Positions 1 through 10,117 of a DNA stretch of 64,000 nt are shown in pieces. This stretch comes from Rotaria sordida (taxonomy: Eukaryota > Rotifera > Eurotatoria > Philodinida > Philodinidae), in the NCBI GenBank assembly GCA_905250125.1, contig CAJNOL010000058.1, positions 22,296-86,295 of the forward strand. The letters run 5' to 3'. Below the pieces are notes generated by a model. It was not told the origin of the DNA. It saw only the letters and a list, made by a program, of their open reading frames with translations, and did no database searches. A program made the position numbers and the translations under genes. Each line of letters starts with the position of its first letter. Positions within the stretch are counted from its first letter, which is position 1.

Positions 1-20
1 GGACCTATGCTGTGATTAAG

Positions 21-414
21 CTCAGATATGGAAGTTTTAATAAAATTTTTTCTGCCGGGTCCTGATCTTCTAACAAAATCATATTTTCAAATTTTGATCT
101 GAAACTCTGTTCATATCAAGCACTCAGCTAGATTAGCTCGTATATAAAATTTCAAAAGTTTTAGACGTAGCGTCGCTGAAATATGAATTTTTCAAAATAT
201 TCATGCCTTATACAGTACGTATAGAGAAGCTCCTATATTCTGAAAAATTCATATTTCAGCGATGCTATGTCTAAAAATTTTGAAATTTTATATATAAGCT
301 AGTCTAGCTGAGTGCTTGATATGAGCAAAGTTTCAGGTCAAAATTTGAAAACATGATTTTGTTAGAAAATCAGGATCTGGCAAAAAAATTTTCAATAAAA
401 CTTTCATATCTGAG
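21..414. repeat. Foldback (long inverted) repeat, probably cut by the window edge
   Basis: Two arms of about 185 bases face each other around a centre near 217. The left arm begins CTCAGATATGG and the right arm ends CATATCTGAG, and the match runs almost the whole way inward with scattered mismatches. Weaker complementarity continues outward (the first 20 bases against 415-435), so the element may begin before base 1. No coding capacity is visible. It looks like a non-autonomous foldback/MITE element; its superfamily cannot be assigned because one end is missing. Confidence 0.8.
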
Positions 415-1634
415 TCAAAACGAAATGTAGGGCCACACTCTCATAGATCTTTTCTAGTCTACAACTCTTCTACCTACAGGCAAAGTATGGGACCAAAAGT
501 AATATAAATCACGTTGGGCGGTTTCCTCGTTAGCTTTTAAAGAAATAAGAAAAGAATATATCATAATAATAATAAAAAATGTACGAATTAAAACGTATTA
601 TGCCAATTTAATATAATTTGTATATGTATCAGATTCATTTTCTTTCGAATCAAATATGCAAACTATTGTAAGATTTAGAATATCATCAAAGATTGGTCTG
701 TATAATCGATCAATTGAATGTTTGAATATCCTCTTTATTGAGCAGCTTAATGTTTTTTGCATATGGAGCTAAAGAAAATAATCTCTTTAGAATATGTTTC
801 TTATTCTATAACCTCCTATGCAATATAAATGAAAAACCAAGCTTTTTCAATTTCATCTTCCCACTACTACTATTTCGACTTATATTGATACTATCGACAC
901 ATGGCATGTTACTTAGTCTAGAATGAAAATTTCAGTCATAAATAACGATAAATCCTAGAGAAAATTGTAACTGTGTCTCACGTACTGTGATGCTTTCATG
1001 CTTTGTGTTTGTTAACATGAAATTTTGCAAAATCAATAGGACTTTATAGCTTATGCTGTTAGTTTTTAGTCGAACATATATTAAACAGAGTAAGAGCTCG
1101 ATAAAATTCTATGCCACATCAAGAATACATTTGTGACAAAGTTGCAATTTTCTCAATGAGTTTTCATTATTCATGACTGCAACTTTTAGAATAGATTGAA
1201 TAGCGAGCTGCATATCAATAATGTAATTATGAATCGAAACAGCAATAATGTAAAGCAGTAATCAGAAAAAAAACTAAGTGTTCCATTTATTTTACACAAG
1301 AAGATATAAGACATCTTCAATCTCAATCTAGAAGGATCATACAAGCGATCATTTATAAAATGCTTAGTCTCATATATATAGAGTTCTGTACATTCCTTTG
1401 GCAAGTTTTTATTCAAAGAAAAGTTATTATAGTACACAAAAAAAAGGTGTCATTAACCAGCATTCGACAGTCATTTAACGATTCTGCGTTACTTCCCTAA
1501 CTCAAATCGTTTTTATGTTTCCATTCTATGGTTTTCTACTATCATTATGTTCTCTTATTCACCGAATTTTAAAGAACTTCAGAAATTTTCCTCAATCATA
1601 TATGCATATTATACTTATAGTCATCATTATTTAC
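415..1634. other. Non-coding stretch, no gene recognised
   Basis: AT-rich sequence with only short open frames of no recognisable similarity. If the innexin at 1635-1893 is intact, this would be its second intron and the remaining exons would lie left of the window. I looked for later innexin exons here (the second extracellular loop and the YYQW-type motif) and saw none. Confidence 0.5.
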
Positions 1635-1893
1635 TTCATAATTTTTCGTAAATTGTGCTGGAACCCAACCTATAATAATTAAAAAATTTTAGTAAACAAA
1701 ATTTCTCTTTAGACTCTTCTTACTTACATTGTATATGCTTAGTACCAAATTGCTTATTTGTAACAACAATAGCAAAAAGAACAAGCATAAAAACTGTATA
1801 TTTATATGAAACTCGATCAGCAAAACTATCATCACAACGTGTTGAACCGAAGACAAGTGTCGGTAGACGTGTTACCAAACCAAAGACATCCAT
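1635..1893 (-). CDS. Innexin, N-terminal exons only (partial)
   Basis: Innexins form gap junctions and hemichannels in invertebrates. Exon 1 is 1728-1893 and starts MDVFGLVTRLPT, the family's usual N-terminus, followed by the first membrane segment (roughly VSYKYTVFMLVLFAIVVTNKQF, residues 30-51). A GTAAGTA donor at 1727-1721 joins to an acceptor at 1671-1670. The split codon makes the first extracellular-loop cysteine, and exon 2 (1635-1669) reads CWVPAQFTKNYE, the diagnostic innexin loop sequence. Together they give 67 residues; a full innexin has about 350-450. After a possible donor at 1634 no further exon is seen down to base 1. Either the second intron is longer than 1.6 kb and the gene continues outside the window, or this is a truncated copy. 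A TTTTTTCAG acceptor lies just before the start, suggesting a spliced 5' leader. The identity is secure; the completeness is not. Confidence 0.8.
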
Positions 1894-1984
1894 TTTGTTT
1901 TTATCTGAAAAAAGTAAAACAGATTGTATTGAAAAATTAACAATAGTAAAAAAAACAATAACAAAAAAAGAAAACAACTAAGAA

Positions 1985-4523
1985 TTATTCTTCATCAATT
2001 GACATTAAGAAATCATTTTCTTCAACCTATTTTAATATATATAAAAACTTGTTTTTTTTGTTGTTATATTTATCTTACTAAAAATTGAACACGTCAAATA
2101 AACAATATATCCATCCGTTATTGAATTTTCATTTATTGAATGAATAGCATTTAGTAAAAGTTGACGTTGAGCTGTAAAAAACATCGTTGAATATCTTTTT
2201 CATTCTAATTTGTAATCATTTAATTTGCATATATAAATATAATCCATATCTTACTTTAGAATATTTTACTGCTGGATCTTTTGCTATAACGCCTATACCA
2301 CTACATGATGCATCAACAAGACATCCATCAAAACCATCCATATGCTAAACGAGAAGAAAAAAAAAAGTTAAATACTAAACTTTCAATGAAAAAAAATATA
2401 CAAAGCATTCACATATATTAGTTTGCATAGTCTATAATGCTATCCTTTGACAAGCACATATAATATCGTTATGGAAATATAGAATGCATACATAATGTAA
2501 AAATATTGATATTTAATTAACAGCTGGTTAATGTATTATTGCTTCATTTTTTTTCTCATTAGTGAAAGTAAACTATAAGTGATGACATACTATGATATAA
2601 AAAACATTATTGACCTTGATGAATTGTAAACAAATACAAATAATTAAATAAGATTTGTACTATAAAATTAACAAGCATGTCAATTACAAAAAGAAGAAGC
2701 ATTCAGAACATATTTGATAAATAAAATTGTTTTCGATTTGATTTACTCGAATTGATTCTAGCTTTCATTTGTAACAATGGTCAAAGAAATAACTTCCGAA
2801 TATAAGTACATTCGATTATAGTTTGTGTTTATGTTATACAGCAAAATTTTCCCAATATTTTGCTGAATATTAAGCAAGATACATAGTGTAAAATTCAATT
2901 TGTGTTTAATACAATAATTAAATTAGTTTTATGCGATGACAAGGTTCAAGTCATTCTTGCAGTTCTGTATGGGACGTAAGTAGTCAAGAATAACTCACAA
3001 CATATTTAGATTTGTTCATCGGATTCTTCTTAGTTAAATTATACTTGAAAAGAATATTTCCTCAGTTGATTTAACTGCAAATATCTGCAGAAAAAATGTT
3101 ACTGTACAGTTTGTGATATAATTTGAATATATTCAAAACAGTAAATGCTAGAGGATTGGAATTATTATTACTAATGTAACTTTTTGAGCTCTATTTAATC
3201 TGAAAGTTTGAATGAAATCCGAGCAACTATTCGGGAGTTATAGATCAAACAAGTTTTAAAATGTCACTGTACAAAGTAAGTGAATATCCTACTTTTTGAG
3301 TACTTCGATCCTTTCTTTCTCTAATATAGAAATAAGAAAAGGCAAGCATTTTTATATAAAAAAAAAAGTTCTCTATTTTATGGTATATTGGTTTTCTATT
3401 TAACTCTTTCCTAGTCTACAAGAGTAGTGGTTTTGAGTCACTGTACATAGAAAAGAAAAAGTGTCTGCTATTGAACGTCAATAACAGAAGTATAGAAACG
3501 AAAAGATGTACATACTAGTGAACCATATGTTTCAATAATGTGATATTCAAGCTACAAAATAGCCTACTCACATTTCCTTTTCTCCAACAAGCGTCTTCTT
3601 TGAATATGCCTCGCTCAACAATGCCATTTTTTTGTAATTATTATTCTTCTATAAAATCATTTGCCTTAAAAAAATGTTGTCCATCAAGATTTGTTACAAC
3701 CGTATTTGTTAAATCTAATCGATATATATTCGCAATAATTGCTTTTATACAATCTTTATTAGTATCACTTGCTACAAATACCCCACTATTTCGCATTAAT
3801 GCACATCAAATTTAATTCTTCGAAAAAGAAAAATCCTTTTTAATAAAAATAAAAAATCAATTCGCTTTTCCACCAGAAGCTGTACACATATCTAAATTTT
3901 TTTCATTCAGCTGAGGTGCTAATGTCATAACAGGTAAAAAAAAACCTTGAAGTACCTTGTAACATATAATGTCCACAAAGATATTTAGTTGTTGCATCGA
4001 TAGGTACTTGACTATTATAAATAACAAAACAAACTTTACTCCATTTATCAAGTGGATCAACATTAACATGTCGATTGACAGGTGCTTAAGCAAGATCATG
4101 ACGACATGTTTTTAATGTATTTGTTCGAATAGTAACTGGTCGTTGAACATTATTTGTTTCCAAAAAATTGATTAATTAAAAAAAATTCATTATATGATTA
4201 ATAATTACATAAATCAATCTATTCTTTTCTTGAACTTAGGTATTTTTCATTGATTGCATTAATAATTGTAAATNNNNNNNNNNTTAATTTAAAATAGAAT
4301 AAGTCAAAGTCTTTCCATTTGATTTACTTTAAAAAAAAATGTTCAATTATGTAAGATAAGCATTGAAATTTTAATTATTTGAAAGATTATAAAGTAACGA
4401 TTTCTTACTAATTTGTGATAAGTTTATCGGATATACTGATTCTTCTTGTTTTTTCTTTGCTTTCCGTTGACGATTACGAATTTGTTTTGCTGTTTTTTCA
4501 TCAGTTTTCTTTCGTCGTTCCAT
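1985..4523 (-). pseudogene. NOP2: Decayed NOP2/NSUN1 rRNA (cytosine-5) methyltransferase
   Basis: NOP2 methylates 25S/28S rRNA in the nucleolus and helps make the large ribosomal subunit. The fragments lie in family order on the minus strand: a basic N-terminus starting MERRKKTDEKTAKQI (ATG at 4523); FLETNNVQRPVTIRTNTLK near 4150; VDPLDKWSKVCFVIYNSQVP and GHYMLQG (4060-3955); LNEKNLDMCTASGGKA (SAM motif, normally DMCAAPGGK); NSGVFVASDTNKDCIKAI and NTVVTNLDG (3800-3690); VDASCSGIGVIAKDPAVKY (motif IV, normally DAPCSGTG; 2330-2250); and LLLNAIHSIN...YLTCSI (motif VI, catalytic TC pair kept; 2140-2060). Damage is clear: a TAA where the family has Gln (HDLA*AP, near 4088), a frameshift at the T-run near 3950, a stop soon after the GQHFFKANDFIEE segment, loss of most of the N-terminal third, and an early stop after VEEND. 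It ends about 90 bases before the innexin start. A 10-N gap at 4274-4283 hides a little. Sequencing error could explain one lesion but not all of them. Confidence 0.85.
4274..4283. other. Assembly gap (10 N)
   Basis: Ten ambiguous bases inside the NOP2 pseudogene. The gap length is probably nominal, so the missing NOP2 middle exons could in part be an assembly artefact. Confidence 1.
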
Positions 4524-4760
4524 AATTAATTAAGATAGAATTTCCTATAAAAACTTTGGCAATTAACTAATCATAAGTCACTAGAAATCACCAACCAACG
4601 CGCGCAAATTTGGTCGATTAATCGTCTCTAGATCATAACCAATAAAAAAACTCATGTGTCGCTAGATATAAATCAAGACGAAATTTTAGCGTTCTTTCTT
4701 TATTCTCAAAGAAGAACGACGAAGGATAATTCATTCATATTTCTTTATAGATAATAATCA
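4524..4760. promoter_or_regulatory. Putative shared bidirectional promoter
   Basis: Only 237 bases separate the divergent start codons of the NOP2 copy (minus) and the Sld2-like gene (plus). The stretch is somewhat less AT-extreme than its surroundings (for example ACCAACGCGCGCAAATTTGG near 4592) and contains no reading frame. A promoter is inferred from the head-to-head layout alone; no core element was identified. Confidence 0.45.
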
Positions 4761-6143
4761 ATGAATGTCGAACCAATTCGTGCTTCTCCTACAATATCTA
4801 CAGAAGAACCTCATCCATTATCGTTACCATTATTTTTATCATTGTCATCATCGTCATTAAAACCATTACGTGAACGTAATCGAACAAATCTTAAACGACG
4901 TATTAATTTATCACGTAGTCAAGTATTAAGTACTGATTTTGAAAATGAAGATAATCTGTCAACAACAAATAATATCAATAAAATAACAACGAATTCTCAA
5001 CCACCATCAACACGTTTGTTCTTTTTTTCCTTAATTTTATTTCTTCAATAAATTTTGTTTGTATTTTTTAAGCAACTATTCATACACATACAGAACTTTA
5101 TTCAAAAACAATTAGTCCAAAAACTCCATCACCTATTCATACAACAGTTACATGTAGTCAAGTATGGGAACGATTAGCATCAAATGAAGAACACCAAAAT
5201 TCTACATCATCTCAACCAAATATAACACCAACAACATCAACATCTAGTTTACCGACACATATTTCTTTTTCATATGATCCTAGTGATAATGATAATGATG
5301 ATGAAGGAGAAGATATATCACATGACGATAAAGATGATTTTCAATATGTACCTGTTAGTAGTCAATCAAAACTTGTTCAATTTCAGTTTTTAACATTTGC
5401 TAGACAACAACAATTAGATTTAAATAGTGAAGATGAAGAAAAAGAAGATACAATTATCGATCAAAATATGCCAGAAGAAGGCGAAGATGATGATGATGAA
5501 AAAGAACAAGAAGAAGAAGAGGAAATAGAACAAGAGGTAAGAGATGAAATAGAAGGAGTGGATTTATTGCAAGGAAAAAACAACATCATGGTTTTTAATG
5601 AACTAATTTCTTTGAATATGAGATTAGTTATGTAACTTGACGGAGGCTCAATTCCTTCTCTCTAAAAGGTTTTCAGTCTTCCTTGCAAATGGTTGAGTTT
5701 TGCTTAAACAGGGACTAGAACCTTCTTTACAAGCGTTATTAAAGCGTCTCCGTCTCCTTGATTGACAGGATCAGAAGACCGAGTCTACATCAATCTACAA
5801 TTTTTTTTCTTGTTGCACTACTACTTCAGATCAATTTTATTTGGTTTTCAAATCTGAATACTTTTAGAATCGTATATCAAAAAAACGGAAACGATCAATA
5901 TCAACGACGCATTCACTCGATAATATATCTACTCTTGCAACAACCGACAATGATACAATCGCATTATCGTCAATAAGTAAACAACCACGTACAAAAAAAC
6001 CTAAAATAAAAGATCCTAATGCAAATTTTCAACGTTTAAATATGCGAAAAAAACATTTTTCACATGCAAAAAAACATCAAGTTGCTAAACATAAGCGTAA
6101 TGCATTTTATCGTCGAATGCGTCATGCCGGTGGTAATAAATAG
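4761..6143 (+). CDS. Acidic/basic protein with a RECQL4/Sld2-like C-terminal motif
   Basis: Three exons join in frame: 4761-5013, 5073-5536 and 5868-6143, giving 330 residues ending GNK-stop. The start follows the divergent promoter. Residues 1-80 are Ser/Thr/Arg-rich; exon 2 is strongly acidic, with long Asp/Glu runs (EGEDDDDEKEQEEEEEIEQE); exon 3 is basic and contains KKPKIKDPNANF followed by RLNMRKKHFSHAKK and a Lys/Arg/His tail. The RLNMRKKHF segment plus the following basic stretch resembles the conserved basic motif at the end of the Sld2-homologous N-terminal region of RECQL4 (FVRLNMKxKxY...). That region acts in replication initiation and is followed by a helicase in RECQL4; here the protein stops. 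No helicase exon follows before SLC13. The gene structure is well supported, the family link is tentative, and another nuclear nucleic-acid-binding protein is possible. The NOP2 pseudogene is its divergent neighbour. Confidence 0.7.
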
Positions 6144-6264
6144 ACATTCTTATCTGCTGATATCTTTTTTTTTCTTCTATTTCTCAAAAAAAAAAGTTCT
6201 TTTTTTGTATTTTGATAAAGTAAAAGAATATATGTATTATATACAATTTTAGCTATTTGTTTCA

Positions 6265-9200
6265 TTACAGTCCTGGAGTTGTAGTTCTATTAAAACTGAA
6301 AAAAATCTCTGTTGCTCGATCATCAAGACCATAAATTTTTGGCATCCAAGTTGTTGCAGCAAGAAATACAACAAGGAAACCAATAATATTCATTACAATA
6401 CCAGTTTTGATCTAAAAAATACAATGAGAAAAGGTGTATTCTTCTTTTTTGTTTGAATTGACTATTAATCTTACCATATCAATTACTCGGACACAACCAG
6501 AACCAAAAATAATTGCATTTGGTGGTGTGGCTTTCAAAAAAAACCAATATAATTAATTATTTAATAAATTTTTCTGTTTATCACATACCAATAGGTAACA
6601 TAAAAGCAAGAGATACAGCTAAAGTACATGGAAGAATAAGAAAAGCGGGGTGAATAAAAGATGAACGTGCCTATATAACATAAAGGAAAAAATTCTATTT
6701 TTAATTAAAATGAAATACTCAAACATACCACAGAATCAAGTACGGGCAAAAAAATACTTGATGTACTTAAATTTGATGTTACTTCAGTAAAAAGACCACT
6801 AATAACAATAACTAAGACAATAACAGCAGCACGTGGTATGCCATCTAAAAATCGAAGTGCTTGTGCAACACTGTCTGATAATTTTGAAGTCTTATTTATC
6901 AATAAAAAAACATTGTTCAATTACAATTTTTAATAATAAAAAATACAAACAGTGAAAGCTAATGCAACAGAAAGACCAGCACCAAGTAGAAATATAACAC
7001 CCCATGATATATTTTTTACTAAAACATTCCATTGGACAATTGGTTCGTATTTCCAATTTCCTTATATACAAGAAATGTATTATATAGAATTTTTATTTAT
7101 TAAACAAACTTTGAAAAGGATTCGAATTAGGTAATATTAATGGAAGTAAACCACAAAATACTGCAACTGTACTATCACTTGTATAGCTATGAAAAAATTC
7201 AAGAAATTAATTTTTTTTTAATACAAAGGACTCTGTCTAATAAGATGACTACGGTGTATTAAAAAAAATATGGAATAATAAATCCTCACTATCTGTTTAT
7301 TACCATTACATAAATCCTTTTTTTAGTTTATGAACGTAAGCTATCTTTCCCGCTCATAAATCTTTTGTCTGACGGTTTATTCCGTTCATATACCCCAGAA
7401 AGGTTTATATAATGGTAATAAATGACTAGTGAGAGATTATTATTCTATGCTTATTTTTTATAGTACATCTTTCATTTGAAAAGTCACCTATATAGGTTTG
7501 TATAGCAACTCGTGACGCATCCTGTAACTATACGAATTGCCAGGACAGAAAGGTACCTACATCAGTTTCGCAATTAGATTTTTTTTGAAGCGGAAAAATT
7601 TCTATCTCATAATGATGCGCTCATAATGCTCTATCATTTGATATAAATGGATCTTTCTAAAATGGCAGAATATATTTTCCACTTCGGATCTTTAAAGTAT
7701 GTCAGTACCGATCAGCAGAACTTCAATCCCCACATCCACACACTTAAGATATTCACACTCAATTGTGAAAATTATTAGATATGCACGATTAAAGACTAGA
7801 CAAAACTCTATTGGATTAACTTGAAACAACGTCTTATATAAATTGGTTTGGGAATATACGGAATTATAATATTTGATTATATTACATACTATTGCTATAA
7901 TATTCTTTTACTAGTAAATGATTTCTTAACGTTAAAAACTAATGAAAATACAACTCCCTATATAATATTCGATGCATCACGAGTTGCTCTACGAAATGAT
8001 TTAGATGACCTTTCAATCAAATGAAGAGTAGTTATCTTATCCGACAGAGTTCTTATCGATAATACTCTTCTTTGAATAGAATATTCCATCCGTGTGTTTC
8101 ACCAAATTCTCTGGTCACCCATAAAATAATCATAATAATAAAAATAATTCCAACAGTATATTCACTCCACCTAAATATTTCAAAGAAAAATACTTTTACA
8201 AATAGGCATTTTTTTACTTATATTTACTTTGGTTTTCCCAGATCCCTATATTGTCTAATTAACATGGCTTTTAAATCAGCTAGCGCTTCACGATCCTCAG
8301 GACCAGTTCGACATTTAAATAATCTAAGATAAATGAATAAAAAAAAGAAGATGTTTCTTCTTATTTAATACAAACTCTTGTCTATTATATAATATTTGTA
8401 ACCATAACCAACATAGAATAAGCATTATTATCCCCACTGGCAATGCAAATAGGAGAAAATTGAGAAAGTTTATATTAAAATTTGTGCCTTTGTATGTACT
8501 AAATAAATAACATACAGTAAACAGAGAAGGAAATTTTTTGTTATCTACCTGTCGACAAAACCTTTGACAAAAATATTTGGTCCTGTACCAACAAGACTTG
8601 CTAAACCGCCAATAGTTGCTGAATAAGCTGTAGCAAGAAGAAAACCTATGAATATATATATAAGTATTCATTTAAAAAACAATCTGTAAAATACCTTTTC
8701 TTAAGTCTTCATATTTTTTTTCATGTGATTCATCAACTTTCGATTGTGCTTGTCTTTGCCATGGTAGTCGAAAACGTTGTTTTACTTCAACATAAACTTC
8801 GGTTTTTCTAACATATTCAATAATTTATAAATAATCCGATGTTCATATTTATATACATACTGTTCTTCTATTTGAGATGCATCGAGAATAACTTCTTTTA
8901 TTGTATCTCCATTTTGTATTTCCGTTTCATTTAATTCAAGGACTTCTATAAACAATAGATTTTTATTATTAATAAAATACGCTTCAATCGTCGTTGAACT
9001 CAAAGATATTATCAGTCGATAGACCTCGAAAATTTCTATTCACGAGACTATACATTAAGCCATTTTTTTTGAAAAAAACAAATGTCATTTTGATAGATTC
9101 ATTCGAAGTTAATCCAAGCTTATTCAAACTCAGAGTTGGTCTGGGTCAGAACGATATATAGTGATGCAGCGTCAACTTATCGAACTGATATTCGATTTTT

Positions 9201-10117
9201 TTATCAACGATTTGTTACAAGAAAATGTCTTGGTATGCGGCATCATAAATGAAGATTTTGAACGTTTCGTGATTGAAAATATCTTTGAGCTAAATAACGA
9301 TTGAAGCGTATGTTACTATGTAATACTCAAAAGTTTTATAGTGGTTATTTTATTGAATAATTCTTTTACCATGTACAATGGACGTTGTTTGTTTGATGAT
9401 TCGCTTTTTATCAGAATAATCTTTTCCGTGACGTTCAAGTTCATTAATAATAGCTAATGATACAGGTAACATAATTGATGCTGCTGCTGAATTATTAATC
9501 CACATAGAAAGAAATGCCGTTACTGCCATCAAACCACCCAAAGCCCTGATCAATTGAAAAACATACAAAATATTTTAATCAAATAAATTCAAAATTCCTC
9601 CAAAAATCTCAGAATAAAAAAAAATCCACAATACCATTTCGTCGACGTACCAACATGACGCAATACGAACAGTGCAATACGTCGATGTAGATTAACTGAT
9701 TCTACAGCATGAGCAAATGCCAGACTACCAAAGAAAAGTGCGATTATATCTCTGAAATACAATGGTGCCACCTCTTCAGCCTTTAAAACACCAGCCTGTG
9801 TATAAACATCAAAATTATTTGAAAATTTGTTCAAACAAACAAAAAAAAATTTGTTTACCATTGGAAAAAATATGAGTGGTAATAAAGATGTAACTGGTAA
9901 TGGTATTACTTCAAATATCCAATACAGAGAAAGAATAAGTACAATATAACCACATCTTGCTTGCTATAACGATATTATTGAAGATAAATTTTTAGAAAAA
10001 TTTATAACATACTGAATTTTTAATAATAATAGGCAATGGAAGAAGAATTAACGGTATGAGTATAAGAGCTATTAAACGCCATCGTTGTTTAATCGAAATA
10101 AGAACTTGATTTGGCAT
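6265..10117 (-). CDS. SLC13-type sodium/dicarboxylate (INDY-like) cotransporter
   Basis: A plasma-membrane carrier moving di/tricarboxylates or sulfate with sodium. Start MPNQVLISIKQRWRL at 10117; stop at 6265. Exons in order encode a first helix (LILIPLILLPLPIII), CGYIVLILSLYWIFEVIPLP, the YFRDIIALFFGSLAFAHAVE segment, HRRIALFVLRHVGTSTKW, FLSMWINNSAAASIMLP (first SNT-type hairpin), a variable acidic cytosolic loop (about 9000-8700), SATIGGLASLVGTGPNIF, LADLKAMLIRQYRDLG, a helix ending WVTREFGETHGW, TSDSTVAVFCGLLPLI, the WNVLVKNISWGVIFLLGAG segment, TEVTSNLSTSSIFLPVL (second SNT-type hairpin), FMLPIATPPNAIIFGSGC (family signature) and a last helix ending near WMPKIYGLDD. All family blocks are present in order, so it looks intact. 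The first SNT motif reads NNS. A 0.9-kb intron (about 7190-8070) carries a foldback repeat. Substrate cannot be told from sequence. Confidence 0.88.
7240..7470. repeat. Small foldback element in an SLC13 intron
   Basis: Imperfect inverted repeats of about 80 bases face each other: the left arm has TTTATTACCATTACATAAAT (7298-7317) and the right arm has its near complement at about 7400-7419, with matching outer segments ending near AAGATG. The inner loop has a shorter inverted pair (TTATGAACG / CGTTCATA). There is no coding capacity. It resembles a MITE; no clear target duplication was found. Confidence 0.65.

Noticed and set aside
1186-1437. Minus-strand frame downstream of the innexin exons
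   Set aside because: It could have been a later innexin exon, but it lacks the second-loop cysteines and family motifs.
8999-9290. Weak inverted repeat (CTCAAAGATATT...AATATCTTTGAG) in an SLC13 intron
   Set aside because: Only the outer 15 bases match well; the inner part is too diverged to separate from chance in AT-rich DNA, and no target duplication is seen.
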